Assembly: GCA_016932165.1 (NCBI GenBank)
Contig: JAFGDK010000108.1
Span: forward strand, 1 to 61,288
Length of the DNA: 61,288 nt
Reading direction: 5' to 3'
Source: Anaerolineales bacterium
Lineage (GTDB): Bacteria; Chloroflexota; Anaerolineae; Anaerolineales; UBA11579
The position numbers were made by a program, and so were the translations under genes. The notes under the pieces are model-generated. The model worked only from the letters and a program-made list of their open reading frames with translations, was not told the origin of the DNA and did no database searches. Of the stretch, positions 16,521 to 25,404 are shown piece after piece. Each line of letters starts with the position of its first letter. Within the stretch, counting starts at the first letter, position 1.

Positions 16521-17810
16521 ATGTTAGATAGAGTTCGCGCTTCAATCACAAACAGCATCAACGAGGTGCGCGGCTACAACCGGTCGGTCAAACTGTTCCT
16601 TGCCGTCCCGGTGCTTTTCGGGATGTATTATGCGATCAAGGGGCTGTTTTTCAACTTTTACATCCTTGCGATGGGCATGGATAAAGCCTTTCTGGGTGTT
16701 GCCAATGGGATGACCCCTATGGCCACGCTGATCCTGGCTTTCCCGCTGGGCGTACTCACCGACCGGATGGGACGCAAACGTTCTGTGTTTCTGGGGATGA
16801 TCATCCTGGCTTTCAGCTATCTGGCTTTTCTGGCCTCTGAGACTGAAATCCAAATCCTGATCACATTGTTCATCACCGGGGTGGGTGAGACAATGTACTT
16901 CATCGCGGCTACGCCGCTCCTCACCCGCCTGACCACTCAGCAAAACCGGGTAGCAGTCTTCAGCCTGCGGTCAGCCTTGTTCAGTGTGGCAGGGGTGGTG
17001 GGGAGCTTTATCGGCGGGCAGATGCCCCTATGGTTTGAATCGCTGTTTGGGATTCAACCAGAGACCTTTGCCAGCTATCGGGGGATTTTGTTTACCGTAT
17101 TCTTCCTGCTTTTGCTGACGCTGATCCCGGTAAGCATGATTCCGAAAGGGGACGGTGAGGCGCGCAAAACTGGCCAGGTCAGCGCAACCAAAGGCCAGAT
17201 CTGGAAAGGTCTCAGCTCCTTGCTGAAAAAGAAAGTGGTCTGGCAGCTGTTTTTGCCCAACCTGGCGATTGGTTTGGGGGCTGCCCTGATGGTGCCGTAT
17301 CTCAACTTGTTCTTGCGTGAGACCTTTAACGCCACCGACCAACTGCTTGGCGTGCTTTTCAGTGTATCTTCGCTGATTACCGGGTTTGGTACCCTGTTAA
17401 GTCCCTGGCTGGCGCGCCGTCTGGGCGGGCGAATTCATGCTTTAGTGTTCTCGCAAGCTACCAGCCTGGGCTTTCTGCTGGTGATGGGATTTTCGCCCTG
17501 GCTGGGATTGGCGGTACTTGGTTTCTGGGGCCGGAATGCCTTTATGAACATGGCGCAGCCGCTGTACAACGCCTTCTCAATGGAACAGGTCTCCGAGAGT
17601 CAACAGGGCACGCTTAACAGCATACTTTCATTAAGCTGGAATACCGGATGGGCTTTGATGCCGGCTGTCTCTGGTTTCATCCAGGCGCAATACGGCTTTT
17701 CTCCAATCTTTATCACCACCGGAATCCTGTACGCGATTTCAACGCTGATGATCTGGGCCTTCTTCAAGAATGTGCCAGAACCGGTCACTGCTGAGGCCTT
17801 GACTGCCTGA
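16521..17810 (+). CDS. MFS transporter
   Basis: The 429-residue protein has twelve predicted membrane segments, with motif A GVLTDRMGRKRSVFLG between segments 2 and 3 and a hydrophilic central loop (about 205-235, rich in Lys/Gly). The type resembles multidrug or sugar-efflux members of the major facilitator superfamily. It starts immediately after the HAD gene and is followed ten bases later by a HEAT-like gene. The substrate is unknown; its place among acetyltransferases and an ABC exporter favours efflux. Confidence 0.85.
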   Translation: MLDRVRASITNSINEVRGYNRSVKLFLAVPVLFGMYYAIKGLFFNFYILAMGMDKAFLGVANGMTPMATLILAFPLGVLTDRMGRKRSVFLGMIILAFSYLAFLASETEIQILITLFITGVGETMYFIAATPLLTRLTTQQNRVAVFSLRSALFSVAGVVGSFIGGQMPLWFESLFGIQPETFASYRGILFTVFFLLLLTLIPVSMIPKGDGEARKTGQVSATKGQIWKGLSSLLKKKVVWQLFLPNLAIGLGAALMVPYLNLFLRETFNATDQLLGVLFSVSSLITGFGTLLSPWLARRLGGRIHALVFSQATSLGFLLVMGFSPWLGLAVLGFWGRNAFMNMAQPLYNAFSMEQVSESQQGTLNSILSLSWNTGWALMPAVSGFIQAQYGFSPIFITTGILYAISTLMIWAFFKNVPEPVTAEALTA

Positions 17811-17820
17811 TTGGTAAAGA

Positions 17821-18714
17821 ATGATGAAATCAGATATCCGCACCATTTTGAGAGATATTCAGGCTGCTGCCCGGATCGGGCATATTGAGTCGCTTTGGGC
17901 TGCCCTGGACCAACTGCAGGCCATTCCCCAGGTTGGCGGCAATCACCCTTTGGATGAAACCTTTCTCAACCAGGTCATTTTGCCAGTTGGAAAGGCTGTT
18001 TCCCGAACGCGGACCAGTAAGTCTGCCCTGCGCCCGCTGGTCAACCATCCATTGGCCGCCTACCGGGCGGTGGCAGGCGCTGCCCTGGTGACCCGCTTCC
18101 TGGATGGAACTGATCAGACCTCTCCAAAAGACCTGAACGGGTTGGCGCAGGATCCCCGGGAGGATGTACGCCAGGCGGTCCTGCTGGCTGCCATCCAGAA
18201 TGCAGACGCAAATCCTGAGAAGGTGGATGAACTCTACATCGCCTGGCAGCAATCTGGCGCAACCCGCGTCCAGGCACTGGCCTACCAGATTTTGCCCTAT
18301 CTGCCTGGTGAGGCGGCTTTGGAGAAGGTCTATGCATTTCGGGAAAGCCTTCAGGATCATCCCGCAGAGGTGCGCAAGACCCTGTCCAATGTGCTTTGCA
18401 CCCTGGGCGCAAATGGACAATCACAGGCTGTCTTTGAAATTCTCACCTACTGGGCGGATCAGGATGAACCGGACTACAACGCGGTGGCACGCAGCCTCTC
18501 AAAACCGTGGGCAGCCTGTTGCCCGGAGCAAAGCCTGGAGATTTTGACCCGTCTGGCTGAAAAAGCGGGTGCCAAGAAACGCATCCGAAAAGCGTTGCAG
18601 AATTTAAGCCGCAACGGTGCAGAGGAGCAGGTAAAGGACGTTCTGGAAAATTGGCGCAATGCTGAAAATCCCAATCTACGAGCGGCCGGAAATGATGAAA
18701 AGCTAAACCTTTAG
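17821..18714 (+). CDS. HEAT-repeat-like soluble protein
   Basis: This 297-residue, all-helical protein has repeating helix pairs of about 35 residues (for example GLAQDPREDVRQAVLLAA, then QILPYLPGEAALEKVYAF). The composition and periodicity fit HEAT or armadillo-type repeats that mediate protein binding. It has no catalytic motif, signal or membrane segment. It lies between the MFS gene and the Eis-like acetyltransferase in one rightward series; the second of two adjacent ATGs could equally be used. Confidence 0.6.
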   Translation: MMKSDIRTILRDIQAAARIGHIESLWAALDQLQAIPQVGGNHPLDETFLNQVILPVGKAVSRTRTSKSALRPLVNHPLAAYRAVAGAALVTRFLDGTDQTSPKDLNGLAQDPREDVRQAVLLAAIQNADANPEKVDELYIAWQQSGATRVQALAYQILPYLPGEAALEKVYAFRESLQDHPAEVRKTLSNVLCTLGANGQSQAVFEILTYWADQDEPDYNAVARSLSKPWAACCPEQSLEILTRLAEKAGAKKRIRKALQNLSRNGAEEQVKDVLENWRNAENPNLRAAGNDEKLNL

Positions 18715-18736
18715 ATGCACGCACAAGGAAAATTAG

Positions 18737-20080
18737 ATGACAGGGAAAAATATCATTCAAACCCTCGATGACGGTTTGATCGTCCGCACTGCCAGATCAG
18801 AAGATGCTGAGGAGATTGCTAATTTCAACGGTAAGGTGCATGTAGATCCGGGTGAAGAATTTGTCCAGCACATCTATCATTGGACGATGGATTTGTTCAA
18901 TGGCAAGCATCCGACCTGCGGCCCATCCGATTTCACCGTGGTGGAAGACACAAAAACAGGCAAAGTGGTCTCTTCTATGTGCTACATCAGCCAGGAATGG
19001 GCGTATGAAGGGATCAGATTCCCTGCAGGCCGCCCGGAACTGGTCGGCACCCTGGAGGATTACCGCCGAAAAGGTCTGATCCGCCGGCAGTTTGAGATCA
19101 TCCATCAATGGGGTGAAGAACGCGGACACAAGCTGCAGTTCATTACCGGGATTCCGTGGTATTACCGCCAGTTTGGCTATGAGATGGCGGTCAACCTCGG
19201 CGGACGCCGGACCGGGACGTTGAGCAGTATCCCAGAGCTTAAAGAAGACGAGGAGGAGAAGTATAAATTCCGCCGGGCGGTGGATAAGGACGTGCCCTTC
19301 CTCAAGCAGGTGTATGATGCCAGCCTCAACCGCCACGTGCTGAGCTGCGTGCGTGATGAATCCCTCTGGAAGTACGAGGTCAGCGGGAGGGATAAGCGCG
19401 CCAGTATGGGGCAGGATTTCCAGATTATTGAGGCCCTGGGAGGGGAACCGGTGGGTTACTTCTCCAGCGTGCCGATCCTGTTCAATGGCAGCTTGTTTGT
19501 CAGCAGTCTGGAACTTAGGCCCGGTGTCTCGTGGTTTGATGTTGCCCGTCCGCTGCTGCGCCAGCTCAAGGTTACCGGGGAAGGCTACGCCAAAAAGGAG
19601 GGTTCGGAGGAAAAACCGCTTGAGATGACCAGGTTTGTCTTCGATCTGGGTGAAGACCATCCCCTCTATCACATAGTCCCCAGGCGGATGCCCCTGGTTG
19701 ACGATCCGTACGCGTTCTACATCCGGGTGCCAGATCTGCCCGGCTTCCTGCAGATGATCACCCCAGTGCTGGAAGAGCGCCTTGATAAGTCTTATATGTG
19801 CGGGCACAGCGGTGAGTTGAAGCTTAATTTCTACAAGAGCGGGATTGCGTTGAAATTTGAGCGCGGCAAGATCACAGTGGAAGGTTGGGACCAACCTCAC
19901 TTTGAAGACGCTTCCGCCAACTTCCCCGGCCTGACTTTTATCCAACTGATGTTTGGATACCGCAGTATAAAGGATCTGGAAGATGCCTTCCCGGATATTT
20001 ACTATCCCAAAGAAGATGCCCGTTATTTGCTGAATGCTATTTTCCCGCGCAAACCCTCTAAAGTGATGGCGTTGGCATAA
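18737..20080 (+). CDS. Eis-like GNAT acetyltransferase with SCP2-type C terminus
   Basis: The 447-residue protein starts with a GNAT fold (VRTARSEDAEEIANFNG, then the loop LEDYRRKGLIRRQFEIIHQWGE split across the acetyl-CoA site) and a typical PWYYRQFGYEMAV segment. A second, weaker acetyltransferase-like half follows. The C-terminal 100 residues (GELKLNFYKSGIALKFERG..) resemble a sterol-carrier-protein-2 fold. This order is that of Eis-family N-acetyltransferases, known to acetylate aminoglycosides and other amines. Actual substrate not determinable. Confidence 0.75.
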   Translation: MTGKNIIQTLDDGLIVRTARSEDAEEIANFNGKVHVDPGEEFVQHIYHWTMDLFNGKHPTCGPSDFTVVEDTKTGKVVSSMCYISQEWAYEGIRFPAGRPELVGTLEDYRRKGLIRRQFEIIHQWGEERGHKLQFITGIPWYYRQFGYEMAVNLGGRRTGTLSSIPELKEDEEEKYKFRRAVDKDVPFLKQVYDASLNRHVLSCVRDESLWKYEVSGRDKRASMGQDFQIIEALGGEPVGYFSSVPILFNGSLFVSSLELRPGVSWFDVARPLLRQLKVTGEGYAKKEGSEEKPLEMTRFVFDLGEDHPLYHIVPRRMPLVDDPYAFYIRVPDLPGFLQMITPVLEERLDKSYMCGHSGELKLNFYKSGIALKFERGKITVEGWDQPHFEDASANFPGLTFIQLMFGYRSIKDLEDAFPDIYYPKEDARYLLNAIFPRKPSKVMALA

Positions 20081-20118
20081 AACCGCACAGGAAACATTAA
20101 TTTTGCCACCGGGAACAG

Positions 20119-21387
20119 ATGAATACCGAAACTGACAAACAGCGATTGATCACCCCGGTGTTGGCCTGGTTTATGGCTGCCATGGTGCTGGCCAATACGG
20201 CCGGGGCAATGCAGGGGATGCTGTTGCCGCTCTACGTATCTGAGCTGGGGGCTACTATCACCCAGGTGGGGCTGGTGTTTACGCTCTCAAATATCGTGCC
20301 GCTGGTGTTGCAGGTTTTCGGCGGGTGGTTCTCCGATAACTACGGACGTTTACGGGCGGTTGCCATCGGCAGCATCGGCGGTGTGCTCGGTCACCTGATC
20401 TTGCCGTTTGCCACCTCATGGGTGTGGGTGCTGGTGGGATTGAGTGTCGGCTCAATTGCACGAGCCATGGTTGGGCCGAGTTTCAGCGCCTTCATCGCGG
20501 AACAAAGCAGTGAGCAACACCGCGGGAGAGTATACGGGATCACGGACACGATCTTCATGGTCATCCAGGTGATCGGCCCGCCGCTGGGGGGCCTGCTGGT
20601 GAGTAGATATGATTTTAAGCTCATGCTGCTGGTCTCAGCGGCGCTGTACACGGCAGCTGCAGTGCTGCGGGTGCGCATGGCTCGCACGGATGGAAAGACG
20701 GAGAAGGAAGACAGCCAACCGCTGACCTGGGACTCACTGAGATCCAGCGTGGCAACCATGCTCTCTATGCTGGTAGCCGGTGGTCTGATCACCTGGATCT
20801 TTGTCACTGACGGGGTGCGTGATATCGCCTTCCGCATGTCGGATACTCTCTTCCCGCTATACATGGAGGAGATCAGCGGTATCACAGCCGCTCAGATCGG
20901 CTGGCTGGGGTCGGTGTTTGGGATCACAATGATGGCAATCACAATCCCCTCTGGCTGGATCTCTGACAAACTCGGCGAGCGCATCCCAATCATCGCCGGC
21001 TTCCTGATCGACGGGTTTGCCGTCTTCATGTTCACTCGCTTGGGAGGTACCTTCCAGGCCTACGCGACGCTGTTCATGCTCTTTGGGATTGGCGTTGGGC
21101 TTCAGTCTCCGGCGTATAACTCGCTGGTCTCTAAAGCAGTGCCAGATAACATGCGCGGGATGGCATTTGGTCTTTTCTGGACCAGCCTGGGGATAATCTC
21201 GCTGCCGGCCCCTTACATCGGCGCGGCCCTGTGGGAACGCTTCGATCCTGCTGTGCCGTTCACGATTACCGCTATCATGGCGATTGTCTCAGTACTTCCT
21301 GTGTATTTTAAATTCAGATTGCCGAAAAACGAGAACGGGGAGAATTTACCTGGAGACCAATCAAGGGACTCAACTATCCAGCAGTAA
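20119..21387 (+). CDS. MFS transporter (second)
   Basis: The 422-residue protein has twelve hydrophobic segments with motif A-like GGWFSDNYGRLRAVAIGS after segment 2 and a central hydrophilic loop at about 190-215. It is not closely similar to the MFS protein at 16521. It is the last gene of the rightward series and faces the sortase gene; a hairpin at 21396-21423 separates them. Its ATG has only a weak purine-rich site (GGGAACAG). Confidence 0.84.
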   Translation: MNTETDKQRLITPVLAWFMAAMVLANTAGAMQGMLLPLYVSELGATITQVGLVFTLSNIVPLVLQVFGGWFSDNYGRLRAVAIGSIGGVLGHLILPFATSWVWVLVGLSVGSIARAMVGPSFSAFIAEQSSEQHRGRVYGITDTIFMVIQVIGPPLGGLLVSRYDFKLMLLVSAALYTAAAVLRVRMARTDGKTEKEDSQPLTWDSLRSSVATMLSMLVAGGLITWIFVTDGVRDIAFRMSDTLFPLYMEEISGITAAQIGWLGSVFGITMMAITIPSGWISDKLGERIPIIAGFLIDGFAVFMFTRLGGTFQAYATLFMLFGIGVGLQSPAYNSLVSKAVPDNMRGMAFGLFWTSLGIISLPAPYIGAALWERFDPAVPFTITAIMAIVSVLPVYFKFRLPKNENGENLPGDQSRDSTIQQ

Positions 21388-21395
21388 AAATAAAA

Positions 21396-21423
21396 AAGGA
21401 TGCCAGAGAACTCTGGCATCCTT
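21396..21423. terminator. Bidirectional terminator between convergent genes
   Basis: AAGGATGCCAGAG pairs with CTCTGGCATCCTT over 13 bp. Read leftward it is followed by TTTTTTATTTTT, a strong terminator for the sortase gene; read rightward the tail is only CATCAC. Confidence 0.85.
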
Positions 21424-21442
21424 CATCACAATCGGTATTTAC

Positions 21443-23440
21443 CTATTCTACGCTGACGAGGACAGCGGTGACAATTCTTCTGAAGAAGTAGTTCCCGCCA
21501 AATGGATTATATAACTCACAGGTCAGCAGGGTGAGAGCATCTGATTCTGCATGCTCAAAGACACGATTCACATTTCTGGGGAAGACCAGCTTGCTCTCAA
21601 CTACCTGGTAGATGTAGATATGATCCCAGGCTTCAATCTTGATTTCGTCTCCATAGCGCAGACTTTTTATTTGGGCAAACGGCCCCGGGTTGTTGTTGCT
21701 GTCCCACACGTGGCCGGTCAAAATTGTATTACCCGTCCAGGTTGGAAAAGCGGAGCCCTCCAGCCAGCCTGCGCTCTGCCCAAGCCATGAAGTATCCCAT
21801 TCACCCCCAGAGAGCGGTACGCCGACGATGTCCATTTTTACCCCTAATTTTGGAATCTCGAGTACCAGGTCTGAGGAAGCATAGGCTTTCTCAGCTGGTT
21901 GAGCGGGAAGAGCTGTCACCACCCCGCGAGCAAATCCGGTTGCTGGGAGTACCCCCCCTGTTTCGGCAACCGGGGCAGGCACGTTTACGGTAAAGTTGAA
22001 GATATAATCCGTGCCCTGGGTAGCCCCATCGCCGGCCAACGGATTTCCTTCCAAATCTACGATTGACGTAGAGCCGCAAACCAGCAAACGGTAACTGCCA
22101 TTGGGTAATGCCGCTCCGCCGTTAACATTCAGAGTGGCTGTAAAGGTGCCATCATCATACGCGGCACTATCCACAGAGATATTGAGATCATCGGAGACCG
22201 CGGTTGGGCAGGCGGTTGTATCGAAGATTGTGTTGGTTCCTGCTTCGACGAGCAGGTAGTTTGCCGGGTTGGTGACATCATCAGGGTCTGAATCGCCAGT
22301 TGGATCAAAGACATCTTCACTGAAGGTCACTTTGATGATGTTCGGTCCTGCATCTGTGTATGACAATTTTAGATCATTCGTATCAACCATTGGGTTGTCG
22401 GTGTCATAGGCTGTTTCTGCCCCCACGGTGACTACCGGGGAATAGGTAGAGGAGAATTTCCGCATCCGGAACATAGTGATGCTGAAGGGATCCAGCCCAG
22501 TATTTGTGAGCAGGCCATTGTTAAGGAGCGGGTACATAGTTTCGTCTGGAATATTGGTGGTGGAGGTGCTCAGGGAGGTGTTATTCAGGAAGTACTCCAA
22601 CCGACCAGTTTCGAAAGCAGCTCCCAATAAATTTCCGTTACCGGCCCAGGTGTTGGGACTATTGGTGGGGTTGTAGACTTGATAATATTGGGATGTTGAG
22701 TCGCCATTGTCCACGCCATCCCCTTCATGAATTGTATGGATGCCATAAACATTATCCCGGCCATGACTCCAGACGGCGAAATCGGAGGTCATTGGATGAT
22801 CTGCGGTGAAAAAGGCGGCGGAACCTGAGATTGAACTGGCACTGCTCATTGATCCGCGTGAACCGCTGCGGTACGGCACACTGCTGCTGAGAATCGATTC
22901 AATAATCACGCCATCGGCCATCTCGAAGGAGGTGTTTGAGATCAGTTGGTCTCCGCCGATGATAGTAATTGAACCGCCGCTGACCACAATCGAACCATCG
23001 GGGTCATACACATCCCACTTGCTGGTATCAACGGCAGTTCTGGAAAAGTCATCAAAAACGATGAAAGTCTGATCGCCATTGCTGGCGGCTGCGGCGGCTG
23101 GATTGCCGTAGTACATTCTCAGGCTGGTTGTGCCTGCAGTGGGTACTTCAACCCAAACCACAGAGGTGCCGGCCGGGTTCCAGGTTTCTATCCAGTAATC
23201 TGCCTGGACATCATTTGGATCATAGAACCGCAGGTCGCTTCCATCAGCATTCATATTTGCATGATCGGTGATCTGCAGATTTACCTGGAAATTATCTGAT
23301 GGTGTTCCTGCACTCAGGGTAACTGTCCGGTAGTATGTCCAGCCTGTGCCAGGACCTGCGGCGAACACCGCCTGAGTGGTCAGGGCGATCATTGCTACTA
23401 AAACAATAAAAGCTAAGATGGATTTCGATAGTTGCTTCAT
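21443..23440 (-). CDS. Secreted multidomain sortase with DUF2341-like and Ig-like domains
   Basis: The 665-residue protein has a signal peptide (residues 1-27) and a DUF2341-like beta domain (about 35-115). A concanavalin-like middle (about 125-340) and an Ig-like domain (about 355-485) follow. The C-terminal sortase fold (about 525-665) has TGHVW (His577), LLTCE (Cys641) and FFRR (Arg654/655). Just before the sortase domain is LPATG at 498-502, a match to the sortase recognition motif. Having both recognition motif and enzyme in one chain suggests self-linkage or self-cleavage, but it could be a substrate of another sortase. No C-terminal membrane anchor follows. Confidence 0.8.
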   Translation of the reverse strand: MKQLSKSILAFIVLVAMIALTTQAVFAAGPGTGWTYYRTVTLSAGTPSDNFQVNLQITDHANMNADGSDLRFYDPNDVQADYWIETWNPAGTSVVWVEVPTAGTTSLRMYYGNPAAAAASNGDQTFIVFDDFSRTAVDTSKWDVYDPDGSIVVSGGSITIIGGDQLISNTSFEMADGVIIESILSSSVPYRSGSRGSMSSASSISGSAAFFTADHPMTSDFAVWSHGRDNVYGIHTIHEGDGVDNGDSTSQYYQVYNPTNSPNTWAGNGNLLGAAFETGRLEYFLNNTSLSTSTTNIPDETMYPLLNNGLLTNTGLDPFSITMFRMRKFSSTYSPVVTVGAETAYDTDNPMVDTNDLKLSYTDAGPNIIKVTFSEDVFDPTGDSDPDDVTNPANYLLVEAGTNTIFDTTACPTAVSDDLNISVDSAAYDDGTFTATLNVNGGAALPNGSYRLLVCGSTSIVDLEGNPLAGDGATQGTDYIFNFTVNVPAPVAETGGVLPATGFARGVVTALPAQPAEKAYASSDLVLEIPKLGVKMDIVGVPLSGGEWDTSWLGQSAGWLEGSAFPTWTGNTILTGHVWDSNNNPGPFAQIKSLRYGDEIKIEAWDHIYIYQVVESKLVFPRNVNRVFEHAESDALTLLTCELYNPFGGNYFFRRIVTAVLVSVE

Positions 23441-23538
23441 AGCGCTACTCCTCTTTTCCCTCGTTTATTCAATTTTCAAATAAATACAACCAAAGCTTCC
23501 AATATCCGATCAATTGCAAGCAAAAAATTATTGACATC

Positions 23539-23567
23539 ATTATACAAAGCCGAAACATGGGGGTCAA
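23539..23567 (-). promoter_or_regulatory. Promoter of the sortase gene
   Basis: On the leftward strand TTGACC, a 17-base spacer and a perfect TATAAT lie about 100 bases upstream of the sortase ATG. Confidence 0.65.
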
Positions 23568-23666
23568 GCGAACTGACATTACAGATTTATTGGCACTTAA
23601 GATTCAGGATCTACTACATCAATTGGCAGCCGGTCATTTACCTGTAAATATGATACTATTTTCTCC

Positions 23667-24224
23667 ATGACTCCAACCATCCTTGGTGTGATCGCTGATA
23701 CCCATATCCCAGACCGGACAGATACGATACCGAAGGCTGCGCTGGATGTCTTCTCCAACAGCCAGGTCTCTGCCATCCTTCACGCGGGCGACCTGAGTGT
23801 CCTCCGCGTGAAGGATCTCCTCGATGAGATCGCTCCGGTGTATGCCGTCAGCGGCAACACTGATCTCTTACTCACCAGGCACCTCCCCCCGGTGAGATAT
23901 TTAGAATTCGAATCGGTATCGATCGGCTTGGTGCACGGGTTCGGCGGCTGGCTGCGCTACATCTGGGATAAGGGTAATTATTTCTTCTATGGACCGCGCA
24001 AGTTCTCGTATTACGAAAATTTGGCTCGCAGGCGTGTCCCGGCTTGCCGGGTGGTTGTTTACGGGCATACGCATGTCCCCGCCAATTATTGGATTGACGA
24101 TCAACTGGTTTTCAACCCCGGCTCGCCGACCCAGCCCAATGTAACCGTGCCGGCGCTGAGAACAAGTGTCGGTCTTTTGCACCTGGATCAGGGAAACGTT
24201 CGGGGCGAAATAGTGTTCGTATAA
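23667..24224 (+). CDS. Metallophosphoesterase, YfcE/MJ0936 type
   Basis: The 185-residue calcineurin-like phosphoesterase shows the metal-site motifs in order: IADTHIPD, HAGDL, VSGNTD, a histidine in VHGFGG and YGHTHVP. It is soluble and small, as in the family of phosphodiesterases acting on simple phosphoesters. A second family member is encoded at 41533-42009, with differing inserts. No strong ribosome binding site is visible before the ATG. Confidence 0.85.
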   Translation: MTPTILGVIADTHIPDRTDTIPKAALDVFSNSQVSAILHAGDLSVLRVKDLLDEIAPVYAVSGNTDLLLTRHLPPVRYLEFESVSIGLVHGFGGWLRYIWDKGNYFFYGPRKFSYYENLARRRVPACRVVVYGHTHVPANYWIDDQLVFNPGSPTQPNVTVPALRTSVGLLHLDQGNVRGEIVFV

Positions 24225-24360
24225 ATACAATGTTGAAGGGATTGGGTTTACCTGGGTGAATATTAATCAATTCAAAAATGGGCGAATATCTATCTGCCAA
24301 AGCTAGAAAGAGATTAATTTCCAGCTATAATTCATCTATCCACCGCTTGAGGAGCAAGAA

Positions 24361-25290
24361 ATGAATAAACCCCGCATAAAATTGATCATGAATCCCAATG
24401 CAGATATGGGCAACGCCTGGCGTTATGCCGCAGACCTACGTCACTTGTTTGAGGGCGTTGCCGAAGCCGATTGGACCGGCACAGTGTACCCCTCTCACGC
24501 ACAGAGTTTAGCCAAACAAGCCGCCGAGGAGGGCTACGAGATTGTGGTGGCAATTGGCGGTGATGGCACTGCCCATGAAGTGATCAACGGCTTGATGGAA
24601 GTCCCTGCTGAGAAACGCCCGATTTTTGGCGTAATCCCGCTCGGTTCTGGAAATGATTTCTGTGCCAATGTAGGCAACACCAAAGATCCGGATAAAGTTG
24701 CAAAGGCAATTCTGGCCGGGTACACTAAAACGGTGGATATTGCTAGCGTGGAGGATGAGAGTGGGCGGATGGAATATTGGGGCAACACGATCAATATCGG
24801 CTTCGGCGGCTCGGTGACGATCTTCTTCCGGACTGTGCGCTTTCTGCGGGGCTTCCCGCGCTACATTCTGACGGTGCTCAAGGTGATCTTCTCCAATTAC
24901 ATTGTGATGAAGAACAAGATCAAAATGGACGGGAAGGAATTTGAGACCGAGACGATCATGATTGCCCTGAATAACGGGCCGCGTGAAGGCGGCGGATTCC
25001 ACACTGGCCCCAAAGCAATCATGGATGACGGGGAACTGGATATCACCATCGTGGAGAAGGTCTCACGTCTGAAAATGCTGATGCTGCTGATCCCGTTCAT
25101 GAACGGCACCCAGGAAAAAGACCGCGCAGTCAGCATGGACCGGTTTAAGAAGATCGAGATCGAATCGGACAAACCGATGTATCTGCACGCCGATGGAGAA
25201 CTTTTTGCCGGGCTGAACCATGATGTCCACTACCTCAAAGTTGAAGTTCTGCCCCAGGCGCTGGAAGTGATTGTGCCTGAAGCAAATTGA
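24361..25290 (+). CDS. Diacylglycerol kinase / YegS-like lipid kinase
   Basis: The 309-residue protein has the catalytic-domain motifs VVAIGGDGTAHEVINGL and IPLGSGNDF of the DAGK_cat family, followed by a C-terminal beta domain ending HYLKVEVLPQALEV. It phosphorylates diacylglycerol or a related lipid using ATP. GAGGAG stands before the ATG. It stands alone between a phosphoesterase and the Helicase_C_3-like gene; a palindrome follows at 25315. Confidence 0.87.
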   Translation: MNKPRIKLIMNPNADMGNAWRYAADLRHLFEGVAEADWTGTVYPSHAQSLAKQAAEEGYEIVVAIGGDGTAHEVINGLMEVPAEKRPIFGVIPLGSGNDFCANVGNTKDPDKVAKAILAGYTKTVDIASVEDESGRMEYWGNTINIGFGGSVTIFFRTVRFLRGFPRYILTVLKVIFSNYIVMKNKIKMDGKEFETETIMIALNNGPREGGGFHTGPKAIMDDGELDITIVEKVSRLKMLMLLIPFMNGTQEKDRAVSMDRFKKIEIESDKPMYLHADGELFAGLNHDVHYLKVEVLPQALEVIVPEAN

Positions 25291-25314
25291 GCCAGAGGAT
25301 TATTTTGCTTTTGG

Positions 25315-25335
25315 GGAGTTTGTTCTGCAAACTCC
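25315..25335. repeat. GGAGTTTG-type palindrome, copy 2
   Basis: GGAGTTTG and CAAACTCC enclose TTCTG, the same arms as the copy at 13231-13251. Confidence 0.5.
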
Positions 25336-25404
25336 AATGGACAGATATAATTGTTTTAACAAGAGAGCGAAGGCTCAATCTCAACTAATCCGGGGACGAT
25401 AGCG

